From the NCBI RefSeq assembly GCF_019212185.1, contig NZ_CP078138.1:226001-290000 (forward strand): DNA of 64,000 nucleotides, read 5' to 3'. The first letter of the stretch is position 1, and each line of letters begins with the position of its first letter. The DNA is from Pseudomonas fluorescens. Its GTDB lineage: Bacteria; Pseudomonadota; Gammaproteobacteria; Pseudomonadales; Pseudomonadaceae. The notes below the pieces were generated by a model. That model was given only the letters and a program-made list of their open reading frames with translations. It was not told where the DNA came from and ran no database searches. The translations under genes and the position numbers were made by a program. This document shows positions 43,958-53,398 of the stretch, piece after piece.

Positions 43958-45337
43958 TTATCGATGCCGATGATGAAGGTGCCAGCCCAGCAGGCCGAGG
44001 AACATCAGCGCAACAGCCGCTCCCAGGATCCAGACCAGTTGGTCGTAACTGAGCAGCGGCTTTTCGATGCGCAGGTAACCGGGTTGTTCGAGTAACTGTT
44101 TCAGGGCCAGGTTAGCTTGCTTGAGCGTCACCGCACGCAGGCGTCGAACCGGGTCGGCAAAGCGCCCGTCGTCATAGTCGGCCAGGGCACTCCAGTAATA
44201 ATCGGCCAGGGCGCTATTGCCCTGCACAGCCCAGGCCTGGCGGGCGATGGCGGCCTGTTTGAGGCGCTCGAAGGCCACCGGATCAAGACCGTTTTTCAGC
44301 AGGTCTTCCTTGAATGCTTCCAGCACTTGCTGCGCTTGCGCCAGGTTGTCGCGCTCCAGATCGGCATTCAAACTCATGAAACCTACGCCGCCGAAGACTT
44401 CGCGCTCGGCCGAAGGTCCATAGGACAGTCCGTGTGCCAGGCGTAATTGGCGGTACAGCGCCCAGTCCAGGTAGTCCTTGAGTAGGGAAAAGGTCTCGTC
44501 GTATTGGTCGTCGAGGACCGGCTCGGGAAACAGCCAATGCAATTTGGCCGAGTCGCCAAGCCAGCCATGGATAAGATTACGCTCGGCTTCGGCGGGCTGT
44601 TGCAGTTGGGGCAAGTCTGGGTGCTGGCGGGGATCGACCGGTTTGAGCCGGCCATAGGTGCGCTCCAGGTAGGCCGGCAGCAGGCGGTCGAGATCACCGA
44701 CGATAATCAGCGTCATGTTATTGGGGGCGTACCACTGCTGGCGCACGTCCTCAAGCTGTTCGCGGGTCAGCGGCTGGACATCGGGTCGTTCCCTGCACTT
44801 GAGCCCCAACTCCATCGCCAGTTGATTGCTTGCGTTGTGGCTCAGGTCCTGGCGATCGAGCCAGCGCTGCAAATGCGAGGCGTGCCCGCCATCTTCACGC
44901 TCGACCACCTGTTTGGCGGCCTGGACGGCATGGTCATCAATTCGAGTCTGGGTCAGCAGGGCCAGCAGCAGATCGAGTACCTTGCGCTGGTTTTTCGCTG
45001 GAGCCTCAATCACAAAAGTGGTGTCGGCGTTACTGGTGTAGGCATTCCACTCGCCACCCAGGCCTTGCATGCGCTCCTCGAGCCCGCCCTCACCGCCCGC
45101 GTCGATGCCGCTGAACAGCACGTGCTCCAACAGATGCGGCAATTCCTTTTCGGTACAGGAAAAGTCGTCGAGCCCGACGCCGACCACCAGGCGAATTGCC
45201 ACGTGCCCACGCTCGCTGCTGGGTTTGAGCAGGATTTGCAGGCCATTGCGCAGCACATAACCTTCGACCTGCAAGCGGTCCAATGCCCAGGTAAAGCTGG
45301 ACCCAAACAGCAGGCATGCAAACAACAGACAACGCAT
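43958..45337 (-). CDS. M16 family zinc peptidase with C-terminal membrane anchor
   Basis: An insulinase-like peptidase of 459 residues. A signal peptide (cut near F-T-W-A) is followed by the inverted zinc motif H68-L-L-E-H72, with a glutamate about 75 residues later in V-V-E-R-E as third ligand. The C-terminal helix I-L-G-A-A-V-A-L-M-F-L-G-L-L-G-W ends in a basic H-L-H-H-R-H-R tail, so the enzyme is anchored in the inner membrane facing the periplasm. AGGAAAG precedes the ATG at 45337. Its substrate is unknown. Confidence 0.85.
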   Translation of the reverse strand: MRCLLFACLLFGSSFTWALDRLQVEGYVLRNGLQILLKPSSERGHVAIRLVVGVGLDDFSCTEKELPHLLEHVLFSGIDAGGEGGLEERMQGLGGEWNAYTSNADTTFVIEAPAKNQRKVLDLLLALLTQTRIDDHAVQAAKQVVEREDGGHASHLQRWLDRQDLSHNASNQLAMELGLKCRERPDVQPLTREQLEDVRQQWYAPNNMTLIIVGDLDRLLPAYLERTYGRLKPVDPRQHPDLPQLQQPAEAERNLIHGWLGDSAKLHWLFPEPVLDDQYDETFSLLKDYLDWALYRQLRLAHGLSYGPSAEREVFGGVGFMSLNADLERDNLAQAQQVLEAFKEDLLKNGLDPVAFERLKQAAIARQAWAVQGNSALADYYWSALADYDDGRFADPVRRLRAVTLKQANLALKQLLEQPGYLRIEKPLLSYDQLVWILGAAVALMFLGLLGWHLHHRHR

Positions 45338-45416
45338 AACGACTTTCCTGGCGGGTAGTTGCGGGGCGAAGAGTTTTCCCCAGGTTTTGCAAATGACTAC
45401 CGGCAACACTAGACGT

Positions 45417-47075
45417 TCAGGGTGAATGGGTGATGTCGGCCAAGTCATCGACGGCCAGTGCTCCGGTTTCCGAGGTTTCCAGGACCGCGTAGGCGCTGCT
45501 GCAGAATAGAGAGTTCAAGCGTTTCATATCGGCGATCAGCTCCAGGTGCAGCGAGCTGGTTTCCAGGCTTTGCACGATTTTGCGTTGCAGGCGGCTCACA
45601 TGGGCATGGGCCAGGCGTCTTTCCTGCGCACGGAAGCGGCGCTTCTCGCGCAGCAGTTGCCGGGCACTTTCCTTGTCGGCGCTGAGAAACACTGACAGCC
45701 CCAGACGCAGATTGGCGATCAGTTGATGGTGCAAGCCGGTGAGCTCTTCCAGTCCTATGTCGGAAAACGAACGGCGCTGTGAAGTCTTTTGCTGTTGGAC
45801 CTTGCGCAGCATGCGTTCGATCAGGTCCGAGGCAAGCTTCAAATTGATCGCCAGTTCGATGATTTCCGCCCAGCGTCGGCTGTCCTGCTCGCTCAAGTCT
45901 TCTCGGGGCATCTGCGCCAGATACAGCTTGATCGCGCTGTACAGCCCTTCGATGTCATCACTGAGACGGCGCATTTCCTGGGTCACGGCGGTTTGCTTGC
46001 CGCGCAACACGTCGAGCATGGCTTCGAGCATGTTATCGAGCAGGTCGCCCATGCGCAGAGTCTCGCGCGCGGCATTGGCCATGGCCAGGCTCGGCGTGGC
46101 CAGGGCCGTAGGGTCCAGGTGCCGGGGCTTGGCCAGGCCATTGGCTTCCGGACGCTCCGGTAGCAGCCAGGCGCACAGTCGCGCCATCGGGCTGACGGTA
46201 GGCAACAGCACCAGGCAGCGCGCGGTGTTGTAGAGCAAATGGAAGCCGATCACCAGACCCTGGGCGCTGTAGTCGAGGCTGTCCATCCAGTGCACCAGCG
46301 GGTCGAGTACCGGGATGATCAAGAGCAGGCCGATCAGCTTGTACAGCAGGCTGCCCAGCGCCACCTGGCGGCCAGCGGCGTTCTGCATGCTAGTGCTGAG
46401 AAAGGCCAGCACCCCGCTGCCAATGTTGGCGCCGATCACCAGGCCGATGGCCACTGGAAGGCTGATCACCCCGGCACCGGCCAGGGTTGCGGTCAGCAGG
46501 ACGGCGGCCAGGCTGGAGTAGGAAATCATCGCGAACAGCGCGCCGATCAGCGCATCGAGGAGGATGTCGCCGGTCAGCGAGGCAAAGATGACTTTGACGC
46601 CCTGGGCATGGGTGATGGGCGCCGCGGCTTCGACAATCAACTGCAGTGCCAGGATGATCAGCCCCAGACCAATCGCCACCCGGCCCATTTGGCCGACCCG
46701 GGTTTGTTTGCGTGAAAGGAACAGGATCACGCCGACGAAAATCAGCAACGGCGACAGCCACGACAGGTCGAGGGTCAGCACCCGCGCCATCAGCGCGGTC
46801 CCGACGTCGGCCCCGAGCATGGTCGCCAGGGCCGGGGTCAACGCCATCAGGCCTTGGCCGACAAACGAGGTCACCAGCATGGCTGTGGCATTGCTGCTCT
46901 GGACCATGGCGGTCACCAGGATCCCGGCGATAAAGGCCAGCCAGCGCTTGGACATGTTGCGCCCAATGACATGGCGCAGGTTAGAGCCGTAGACCCGCAG
47001 GATGCCGGTTCGGACGATGTGCGTGCCCCAGATCAGCAAGGCCACGGCGGATAACAAATTGAGCAGGGTCAGCAT
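45417..47075 (-). CDS. Na/Pi cotransporter family protein with PhoU-like domain
   Basis: Membrane protein of the NptA/YjbB type, 552 residues from ATG 47075 with AGGGGG upstream. Two inverted Na/Pi repeats carry Q-S-S-N-A-T-A-M and the weaker S-Y-S-S-L-A-A-V. The C-terminal 200 residues (from about 340) are a PhoU-like helical domain. YjbB in E. coli exports phosphate, and a phosphate or c-di-nucleotide-linked role here is unproven. Own transcription unit; promoter in the gap 47076-47245. Confidence 0.88.
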   Translation of the reverse strand: MLTLLNLLSAVALLIWGTHIVRTGILRVYGSNLRHVIGRNMSKRWLAFIAGILVTAMVQSSNATAMLVTSFVGQGLMALTPALATMLGADVGTALMARVLTLDLSWLSPLLIFVGVILFLSRKQTRVGQMGRVAIGLGLIILALQLIVEAAAPITHAQGVKVIFASLTGDILLDALIGALFAMISYSSLAAVLLTATLAGAGVISLPVAIGLVIGANIGSGVLAFLSTSMQNAAGRQVALGSLLYKLIGLLLIIPVLDPLVHWMDSLDYSAQGLVIGFHLLYNTARCLVLLPTVSPMARLCAWLLPERPEANGLAKPRHLDPTALATPSLAMANAARETLRMGDLLDNMLEAMLDVLRGKQTAVTQEMRRLSDDIEGLYSAIKLYLAQMPREDLSEQDSRRWAEIIELAINLKLASDLIERMLRKVQQQKTSQRRSFSDIGLEELTGLHHQLIANLRLGLSVFLSADKESARQLLREKRRFRAQERRLAHAHVSRLQRKIVQSLETSSLHLELIADMKRLNSLFCSSAYAVLETSETGALAVDDLADITHSP

Positions 47076-47245
47076 GACAGGCCCCCTGGTTGAATAGCGT
47101 CCCAAAGGGACAAGTCAGCAGTACCGCGCGTTTTTTCTACATTCTGTACTTAAGCTGTAGTTGGCTTACGGTCTGGACGCCAGCATCGCATAGCTAAAGA
47201 GTGCATTGAAACAAAACTGTCATGAAAACAGCTTCATGCAGGCGT

Positions 47246-47270
47246 GAAAAAGGGGCCTGCGAAGGCCCCT
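47246..47270 (-). terminator. Rho-independent terminator of the terC gene
   Basis: On the minus strand AGGGGCCT-TCGC-AGGCCCCT is followed by a T-run (TTTTTC). It lies 22 bases after the stop of the TerC-family gene. Confidence 0.9.
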
Positions 47271-47291
47271 CTCCATGACAACCGGCTTCAA

Positions 47292-48059
47292 TTACTGACC
47301 CGGGATGTCCTTGCGCAGTTTCACAGGATCCTGCTGCTTCCTCTTTTTCGCGATGGCAGTGCGCAACTTGATGTTGATCGCTTCCACCGCCAGCGAGAAG
47401 GCCATGGCGAAGTACACGTAGCCTTTTGGAATGTGCACTTCGAACGATTCGGCGATCAACACCGTACCGACCACCAGCAGGAACGACAGTGCGAGCATTT
47501 TCAGAGACGGGTGTTTGTCGATGAACTCGCTGATGGTACCGGCCGCCAGCATCATCACCAGGACGGCGACGACGATTGCCGCGACCATTACCGGCACGTG
47601 GGAAACCATGCCTACCGCGGTAATCACCGAATCCAGGGAGAACACAATGTCGATGATCGCGATCTGGATGATGGTGTAGAGGAAGTTACCGCCTTTGCCG
47701 CTAGGCTCGTCAGAGGTTTCGTCTTCACCTTCCAGCGCGTGGTACATCTCCTGGGAGCTTTTCCACAGCAGGAACAGACCACCGAAGAACAGGATCAGGT
47801 CACGCCCGGAAATGCCCTGGCCGAACAGCTCGAACAGATCGGCGGTCAGTTGCATGACCCAGGTGATCGACAGCAGCAACAGGATGCGGGTGACCATCGC
47901 CAGCGCCAGACCGAAGATCCGTGTGCGCGCCTGCATGTGCTTGGGCATGCGGCTGACCAGGATCGAGATCATGATGATGTTGTCGATGCCCAGAACAATT
48001 TCCAGAGCCGTCAGTGTGAAGAAGGCAACCCAGATTTCCGGGTTGGTCAGCCATTCCAT
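47292..48059 (-). CDS. TerC family integral membrane protein
   Basis: Polytopic membrane protein of 255 residues with about seven helices. The TerC motif L-E-I-V-L-G-I-D-N-I-I-M is near the N-terminus and its repeat D-I-V-F-S-L-D-S-V-I-T-A in the second half; both carry the acidic residues thought to bind metal. TerC proteins are linked to tellurite resistance, metal export at the Sec translocon (manganese) and envelope stress. Single gene, flanked by its own terminator. Confidence 0.9.
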   Translation of the reverse strand: MEWLTNPEIWVAFFTLTALEIVLGIDNIIMISILVSRMPKHMQARTRIFGLALAMVTRILLLLSITWVMQLTADLFELFGQGISGRDLILFFGGLFLLWKSSQEMYHALEGEDETSDEPSGKGGNFLYTIIQIAIIDIVFSLDSVITAVGMVSHVPVMVAAIVVAVLVMMLAAGTISEFIDKHPSLKMLALSFLLVVGTVLIAESFEVHIPKGYVYFAMAFSLAVEAINIKLRTAIAKKRKQQDPVKLRKDIPGQ

Positions 48060-48145
48060 GTGTATTCCTTTGTGGATGTGTTAAACCGCGACGCCAGCCG
48101 CTTCAAGCCTCGAAGTCTAGCTGGCGGCGTGGTGAGTTGATGCTC

Positions 48146-49453
48146 TTATAGAGTGCTGAACAGCGGAAAAATCCCCATCAGCAACGCTGCGAACATTATG
48201 CACAGGCAAACCAGAACTGCCCACTTGAGGGTGAAGCGCTGGTGATCGCCGAACTCGATCCCGGCCAACGCCACCAGCAGGTAGGTCGACGGCACCAGCG
48301 GGCTGAGCAGGTGAACGGGTTGCCCGACGATCGAAGCACGGGCCATTTCCACGGCAGTGATGCCGTAGTGACTGGCGGCTTCGGCGAGAACCGGTAACAC
48401 GCCGTAATAAAATGCGTCGTTGGACATGAAGAAAGTGAACGGCATGCTCACCAGGGCAGTGATCACCGCCAGGTACGGCCCGAGGAAGTCCGGGATGACC
48501 GCCAGCAGGCTTTTGGACATGGCGTCAACCATACCGGTGCCGGTCAGGATGCCGGTGAAAATACCGGCAGCGAAGATCAGCCCGACCACCGCCAATACGC
48601 TCCCGGCATGGGCCGCGACGCGGTCTTTCTGCTGCTGCAGGCACGGGTAGTTGACGATCATCGCGATACTGAACGCAACCATGAACAGCACCGGCAATGG
48701 CAGCAGGCCAGCGATCAGGGCACACATCAGGCCCAGGGTCAGGGCACCGTTGAACCAGATCAGCTTCGGACGACGGGCATCCGGGAACTGCGAAACGCTG
48801 ATTTCGCTGTGGTCGATTTCATCGCCTGCCAGGTGCAGTTCGCCCAGGCGTGCGCGCTCACGTTTACCGTACATGTAGGCAATTGCCAGGATCGCCACGA
48901 CACCGGCCAACATCGCCGGGATCATCGGTACGAAGATGTCAGAAGGATCGACATGCAGAGCGCTGGCGGCCCGTGCGGTCGGGCCACCCCATGGGGTCAT
49001 GTTCATCACGCCGCCGGCGAGGATGATCAGACCGGCCATGATCCGCGGGCTCATGCCGATGCGGCTGTACAGCGGCAGCATGGCGGCGACGCAGATCATG
49101 TAGGTGGTGGCGCCGTCACCGTCCAGGGAAACCACAAGCGCCAGCACGGCAGTACCGACCGACACTTTGAGCGGGTCACCCTTGACCAGCTTGAGGATCT
49201 TGCGCACGGCCGGGTCGAACAGGCCGGAGTCGATCATCAAGGCGAAATAGAGGATGGCGAACATCAGCATCACCCCGGTCGGGGCCAGCTTGGTGATGCC
49301 TTCGAGCATCATCGGGCCGATTTTCGGCGCGAAACCACCGAACAGGGCAAACAGGATCGGCACGATGATCAGGGCGATCAGCGCGGACAGGCGCTTGGTC
49401 ATGATCAGGTACATGAACGTGATGACCATGGCAAAGCCAAGGAAAGTCAGCAT
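48146..49453 (-). CDS. CitMHS family citrate-metal transporter
   Basis: Inner-membrane secondary transporter of 435 residues with about twelve helices, belonging to the CitMHS family that takes up citrate complexed with divalent metal. The text L-D-G-D-G-A-T-T-Y-M-I and W-G-G-P-T-A-R-A-A-S-A-L is diagnostic. GGAG precedes the ATG at 49453. P. aeruginosa PA5468 is similar. No adjacent two-component system is seen, so its control is not evident from this window. Confidence 0.92.
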   Translation of the reverse strand: MLTFLGFAMVITFMYLIMTKRLSALIALIIVPILFALFGGFAPKIGPMMLEGITKLAPTGVMLMFAILYFALMIDSGLFDPAVRKILKLVKGDPLKVSVGTAVLALVVSLDGDGATTYMICVAAMLPLYSRIGMSPRIMAGLIILAGGVMNMTPWGGPTARAASALHVDPSDIFVPMIPAMLAGVVAILAIAYMYGKRERARLGELHLAGDEIDHSEISVSQFPDARRPKLIWFNGALTLGLMCALIAGLLPLPVLFMVAFSIAMIVNYPCLQQQKDRVAAHAGSVLAVVGLIFAAGIFTGILTGTGMVDAMSKSLLAVIPDFLGPYLAVITALVSMPFTFFMSNDAFYYGVLPVLAEAASHYGITAVEMARASIVGQPVHLLSPLVPSTYLLVALAGIEFGDHQRFTLKWAVLVCLCIMFAALLMGIFPLFSTL

Positions 49454-49775
49454 GGGAATACTCCAGGCGTAGCGCGTCTAGGGAATGGCGGACCGGATCG
49501 GGTCAGCGCAGAACGGGAAGCACGAGGCGTACGAAGGGAGTCGGGGCGTACAGGCGGGTATGAGCGGACATCAGGATCACCATTGTTGTTGTTAATTGGG
49601 CCGGGCGAACTGTTTAAAAGTCGCGTTGGCCAACCGGTCTATTGCCGGCAGTGAGGGCGATCCTAGTCGGCAAACCTTTCAACCAGCTTTCGCATGTAGA
49701 AATGTCTGACGAGGTGTTCAGGTAAATCTTACGGGCCTAAAGTAGAACGAAGTCGATGGTCGAGGGAGAGCGGGA
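49454..49775. other. Intergenic region between the citrate transporter and GFA gene
   Basis: 322 bases between divergent genes. No gene, hairpin terminator or clear promoter can be named; it should hold the promoters of both neighbours. Confidence 0.4.
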
Positions 49776-50177
49776 ATGAACCCAGTGCATGAGGGTGGCT
49801 GCCATTGTGGTCGGCTGCGTTATGAAATCAGCGGGCCGTTGCGCGACATTGCCCATTGTCATTGCTCGATCTGTCGGCGGGTCAGCGGTGGTTTGGTGAC
49901 CACCTGGATCACCCTGCCCCATTCAAGCTTCCGATGGCTGGCGGGGACTCCGGCGCGCTACGACTCTTCGCCCAGTTGCGCGCGTTATTTCTGCGCGGAT
50001 TGCGGTGCGCATCTGACGCTGATCACCCACCTGAGCCCGGAAAGTATCGACGTGACCATCGCCACCCTCGATCACCCCAAACTGGCGCCCGCAGACCGGC
50101 ATATCTGGACCGATAGCCGGCTGCCATGGCTGCATCTGGATGAACACTTGCCCGAGGAGCGGGAAGAAACCCTCTAG
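49776..50177 (+). CDS. GFA family (glutathione-dependent formaldehyde-activating-like) protein
   Basis: A 133-residue zinc-binding protein of the CENP-V/GFA fold. Zinc-ligand cysteines are visible in G-G-C-H-C-G, H-C-H-C-S-I-C-R-R and F-C-A-D-C-G. The family includes formaldehyde-glutathione binding enzymes, but most members have no tested function, so the name is only a family label. GGGAGAGCGGGA precedes the ATG. It stands alone, converging with the DUF4105 gene, whose end is 10 bases away. Confidence 0.88.
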   Translation: MNPVHEGGCHCGRLRYEISGPLRDIAHCHCSICRRVSGGLVTTWITLPHSSFRWLAGTPARYDSSPSCARYFCADCGAHLTLITHLSPESIDVTIATLDHPKLAPADRHIWTDSRLPWLHLDEHLPEEREETL

Positions 50178-50186
50178 TCTGGCGAG

Positions 50187-52148
50187 TCAGGGCAATTCCA
50201 ATCCACCGGCGGCCTTGTGCAGCGCACGCAGGTGTTCGCCCAACTGCTTGACATTGGCTTCGTTGGCCGCGATCTCTGCTGCGCGCTCCGGTTCCAGCAG
50301 GGCCCGAGCCTCTTTGTCCAGTTCTCCGGTCAAGGCCAACAGAGTCTTCTGTCGACTGCTGCTTTCCGCCTCCAGGCGTTGCCACTCATTGGCCTGGGGC
50401 AAGCCATACCCGCCTCGATCGAGCAATTCCGCCGGACGACTGAGGAAGCCGCTGTTGAGCAGGATCTGCTGCAAGGTCTGATTGGCGCGGTCCATGCCAC
50501 CGTTTTCCAGCTCACGGGCGTTCAGGTAGCGCTCTTTCACTTCGTTCTGGGCCAACAACAACTGTTGGCGGAAGCTCGCCTGTTCCAGCAGCAGCAAGGC
50601 GGCGCTGGTGCGCAGATCGGCCTGGTCAAACCATTTGCGCCGTTCGGCGGCGCTGCTGCTGAGCCAGTCCTCGACGTTGTCCTGTTTGATCGGCAGGTGC
50701 TTTTTCAAGACCTCGAACATCGCTTGATAGCGGTCGCGGAACGAGTCGAAGCGATAACCCAGGCGTAAGGCTTCCTTCGGGTCATCGAGTACGCTGGTGT
50801 CCGCCAGGCCTCTGCCTTTGAGCACTTCGAGCAAACCGTTGGGCATGATGCTATCGAGTCCGACCAACTGCGAGTTGTTGCTGCCGCTGCGTAGCAGTTT
50901 GAGGTTCTCCACTGCGCAGTTATTGGACAGGAAGAAGTAATTGCCGTCGTAGCTCCAGTGCATTTCCGCCGCGTGCTCGACCGTTTCGTTGATTTCACTG
51001 CGTGACAGGTTCAGTGGCACCGATGCCAGGCTGCGCAGTTCGGTCTTGGTGTATTCGTCGATGACCTGGGACAGCGGCAGGATAAACAGGCGCGACGGGT
51101 ACTTGCCCACCAGGCCGCCCCAGCTCGACAGCTGTACGTCGCCGACAAAGGCGCGGTAGGACAGCACCAGCGAGTATTCGAGGTCGAGCCGGCAATCCGG
51201 TCCGCGTGGGCGGCCGGGCGCGCAGATCACCAGGCGCAACATGCTGTGGCCCCAACGGCTGACCAGGTTCTGATTGGCTTCGGCCAGCAGATAGTCGATG
51301 GCGTAGACCCGCTCCGGATCGACCTTGCCCAGGGGCTGTTTGGCAAAGTCATTGCCGGCGTTCAAGAAGGCGAACGAAGTGGCGCAGGTATTTTTTGCCG
51401 CCGGCGCCCAGCCGAAGTGCGTCTGGTAGTAGCGGTACAGTGCCGGACGGCGACAAGCGTAGCTCGGGTCGAGGAGGAAGTACTCCATGTTGACCGCGAC
51501 AAACTCCTTGGGACTGCTGGTCTCGTAGAGGTCCGGGCTGCGGGCGATCTGCCGGTTGTGCTGTTCGCGCTCGCCGCGGCGGCCGACGTACTGCTGCCAG
51601 CCGGCCAGGTCGAGCAGGCGCGGGTCATCGCTCAGGGTGAAGCGACGGTCGTTCTGGCCGCGGCATTGATCAGGCATGCCGATCAGGCCGGCGCTGTTGT
51701 TGCGGCGGGTGCAGCGCTGGATCAGCAGGCGTTCGGAATCGGACCACAGGCGCGCACGGTCATAAATATGGGTGAGTTCGTGAAGGACGGTGGCGAGCAG
51801 TTCCCGGCGCACCGTGCCATGGGGGCGATTGGTCTTTTTGCTCGCGGCGCTGCCGTCGGTCAGGCTGGCGAGCAGCTTGCGATTGAGGTCGAGCTCGGAC
51901 ACCAGGGATGCCTGACCGTAGGCATTGGCCGGCATCTTGTCGGTCCAGCCGACATCGATACGCCGGTCCAGTTGCTCGATGAAGCGCGGCGGCAATGCCT
52001 GCAGCGCTTCATCCAGCAAGGCCTTGCTGGCCTGTTGTTCGGCTGGGCTCAGGCCCTCGCGCTTGAGCTGCAGTTGCAGGCCGGCGTGCGCCGTGGTGCC
52101 GAACAGCAGGACGAAGGTGGCCAGCAGCCAGGCGACGACCGGCCTCAC
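50187..52148 (-). CDS. DUF4105 (Lnb-type) envelope protein with zincin-like motif
   Basis: A large exported protein, 653 residues, beginning at GTG 52148 with a signal peptide ending T-T-A-H-A-G. The first part carries H-E-L-T-H (V-L-H-E-L-T-H-I-Y-D), a metallopeptidase-like zinc motif. The second part is the DUF4105/Lnb periplasmic domain with W-G-H-S-M-L-R-L and S-N-N-C-A-V-E-N-L, whose His, Asn and Cys could form a papain-like site. The C-terminal third is helical and Gln/Leu/Glu-rich. The start overlaps the stop of the first DUF2388 gene (GTGA), so the two are translationally coupled. Function unknown. Confidence 0.82.
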   Translation of the reverse strand: MRPVVAWLLATFVLLFGTTAHAGLQLQLKREGLSPAEQQASKALLDEALQALPPRFIEQLDRRIDVGWTDKMPANAYGQASLVSELDLNRKLLASLTDGSAASKKTNRPHGTVRRELLATVLHELTHIYDRARLWSDSERLLIQRCTRRNNSAGLIGMPDQCRGQNDRRFTLSDDPRLLDLAGWQQYVGRRGEREQHNRQIARSPDLYETSSPKEFVAVNMEYFLLDPSYACRRPALYRYYQTHFGWAPAAKNTCATSFAFLNAGNDFAKQPLGKVDPERVYAIDYLLAEANQNLVSRWGHSMLRLVICAPGRPRGPDCRLDLEYSLVLSYRAFVGDVQLSSWGGLVGKYPSRLFILPLSQVIDEYTKTELRSLASVPLNLSRSEINETVEHAAEMHWSYDGNYFFLSNNCAVENLKLLRSGSNNSQLVGLDSIMPNGLLEVLKGRGLADTSVLDDPKEALRLGYRFDSFRDRYQAMFEVLKKHLPIKQDNVEDWLSSSAAERRKWFDQADLRTSAALLLLEQASFRQQLLLAQNEVKERYLNARELENGGMDRANQTLQQILLNSGFLSRPAELLDRGGYGLPQANEWQRLEAESSSRQKTLLALTGELDKEARALLEPERAAEIAANEANVKQLGEHLRALHKAAGGLELP

Positions 52149-52465
52149 AGTGCGAGGATGGCTTCGGCGAGTACCTGGTCACTGGCATCGCGGGCTTCCG
52201 GCACGCGGGTGCGCAAGGTTTCAAAGGCCGCTTCCAGGTGCGCGCCACGGATATCGCCATTGCTGGCAACAAAGCTGGCGGCATCGTCCTGGGCATCGCG
52301 CACGACTTTCGAGTCACGGATGGACGTGGTGGTGTCCGAGGTGAAATCCAGGGTGCGCTGGGAGGCACGGATAATGATGTTACTGGTGGCTACCAGGGTG
52401 TGGGCCTGGGCCACGTCGGCCAACAACAGCAGGCCTAGGGTGGCAGCAATCAGCGGGCTACGCAT
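52145..52465 (-). CDS. DUF2388 small secreted protein, copy 1
   Basis: 106 residues with a signal peptide cut after A-Q-A, then the DUF2388 core: D-D-A-A-S-F-V-A-S-N-G-D-I-R-G-A-H-L-E-A-A. The ATG at 52465 has CCGGAG upstream; the frame up to 52555 has no signal peptide. Its stop overlaps the GTG of the DUF4105 gene. This is one of three paralogues in tandem; such tandems occur in several Pseudomonas genomes. Presumed periplasmic; no function known. Confidence 0.82.
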   Translation of the reverse strand: MRSPLIAATLGLLLLADVAQAHTLVATSNIIIRASQRTLDFTSDTTTSIRDSKVVRDAQDDAASFVASNGDIRGAHLEAAFETLRTRVPEARDASDQVLAEAILAL

Positions 52466-52493
52466 GGAACGACTCCGGAATAACAGGGAATAA

Positions 52494-52802
52494 CTATTGG
52501 ACGAGAATTGCTTGCGCCAGTTCAAGGTCACTTGCATGAAGTTTCGCCGGGGCATGCCGCAGGTGATTCAGGGCAGACTCCAGGCGTGCGCCTCGTAATC
52601 GGCCGTTGCTGGCAACAAACGCGGCGGCATCATCGTGCGCGGAGAGCAGCAGTTTATGGTCGAAGGGCGCGGCGGTCACCATGCTTGTGGCATAGGCGCT
52701 GATGACCAGGTTCTGCGTGGTCAGGTCCATGGCATGCGCCGGGTTGAACCAGCAGGCGAACAGTGTGGCGGGGACGTAAAGTGCTTTTGAAAGAAAACCC
52801 AT
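52494..52802 (-). CDS. DUF2388 small secreted protein, copy 2 (divergent)
   Basis: 102 residues, same plan as its neighbours: signal peptide (cut near N-P-A-H-A) and the core D-D-A-A-A-F-V-A-S-N-G-R-L-R-G-A-R-L-E-S-A. The middle part, before the core, is shorter and less alike than in the other two copies, so this is the most divergent paralogue. It ends 28 bases before copy 1 starts, so co-transcription is likely. Confidence 0.78.
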   Translation of the reverse strand: MGFLSKALYVPATLFACWFNPAHAMDLTTQNLVISAYATSMVTAAPFDHKLLLSAHDDAAAFVASNGRLRGARLESALNHLRHAPAKLHASDLELAQAILVQ

Positions 52803-52905
52803 GGGACTCGACAGTTGGAAGCGAGACCCAAGGCTAGCGCAATGCCTGTGCCAGAGCCAAGCATTGCAAGGCGCGGCAGCGGACTGCCGCGTTTTTACGC
52901 GGCAA

Positions 52906-53223
52906 TCAGATGGTCAGGATTGCCTGAGCCAGCTGCGCGTCGGTCGCGCTCAACTGTGGAACCTGCTTGCGGATGTGCTCCAGGGCACTTTCCAGACGCA
53001 CGCCACGGATTTCACCTTCGCTGGCCACGAAGCTGGCCGCATCATCACGCGCTGCGCGGACGATTTTGTCGTCACGGAACGAAGAGGTGACATCGGAGGT
53101 GGCGTCGGACGTGGCTTTCAGCGCGCCGACGATCGCATCAGTGGTCACAATGAAGCTGGTAGCGTGCGCATTGGCAGCCACGGCCAGCAGGGCTGCAGCG
53201 CTGAGCAGACGAAGACGGGACAT
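52906..53223 (-). CDS. DUF2388 small secreted protein, copy 3
   Basis: 105 residues from ATG 53223, with CAGGAGTT upstream. Signal peptide cut after A-N-A-H-A, then a Thr/Ser-rich stretch (K-A-T-S-D-A-T-S-D-V-T-S-S) and the core D-D-A-A-S-F-V-A-S-E-G-E-I-R-G-V-R-L-E-S-A. It is the promoter-proximal copy of the tandem. It is close to copy 1 in the core region, which points to duplication. Confidence 0.82.
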   Translation of the reverse strand: MSRLRLLSAAALLAVAANAHATSFIVTTDAIVGALKATSDATSDVTSSFRDDKIVRAARDDAASFVASEGEIRGVRLESALEHIRKQVPQLSATDAQLAQAILTI

Positions 53224-53398
53224 GGGGTAACTCCTGTTTATGAAAAAAATATGGCGCCGAGCACGCCAAGCGATCACCGCAAAATAGGTCGCGCCTGAAA
53301 GCTCAGACGTCAGCCACGCAGCAGTCGCCACTTGATATCGATGATAGTAGGCCCTTGGTAAGGCGTTAGAACAGTCTTGTGCTGTTTAGTTGCGCCAC

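Noticed and set aside
47163..47245. Possible riboswitch or leader near the TerC gene
   Set aside because: Manganese (yybP-ykoY) riboswitches precede some TerC-type genes, but the gap upstream of this gene (48060-48145) is only 86 bases and shows no matching hairpins; the hairpin at 47246-47270 is a downstream terminator.
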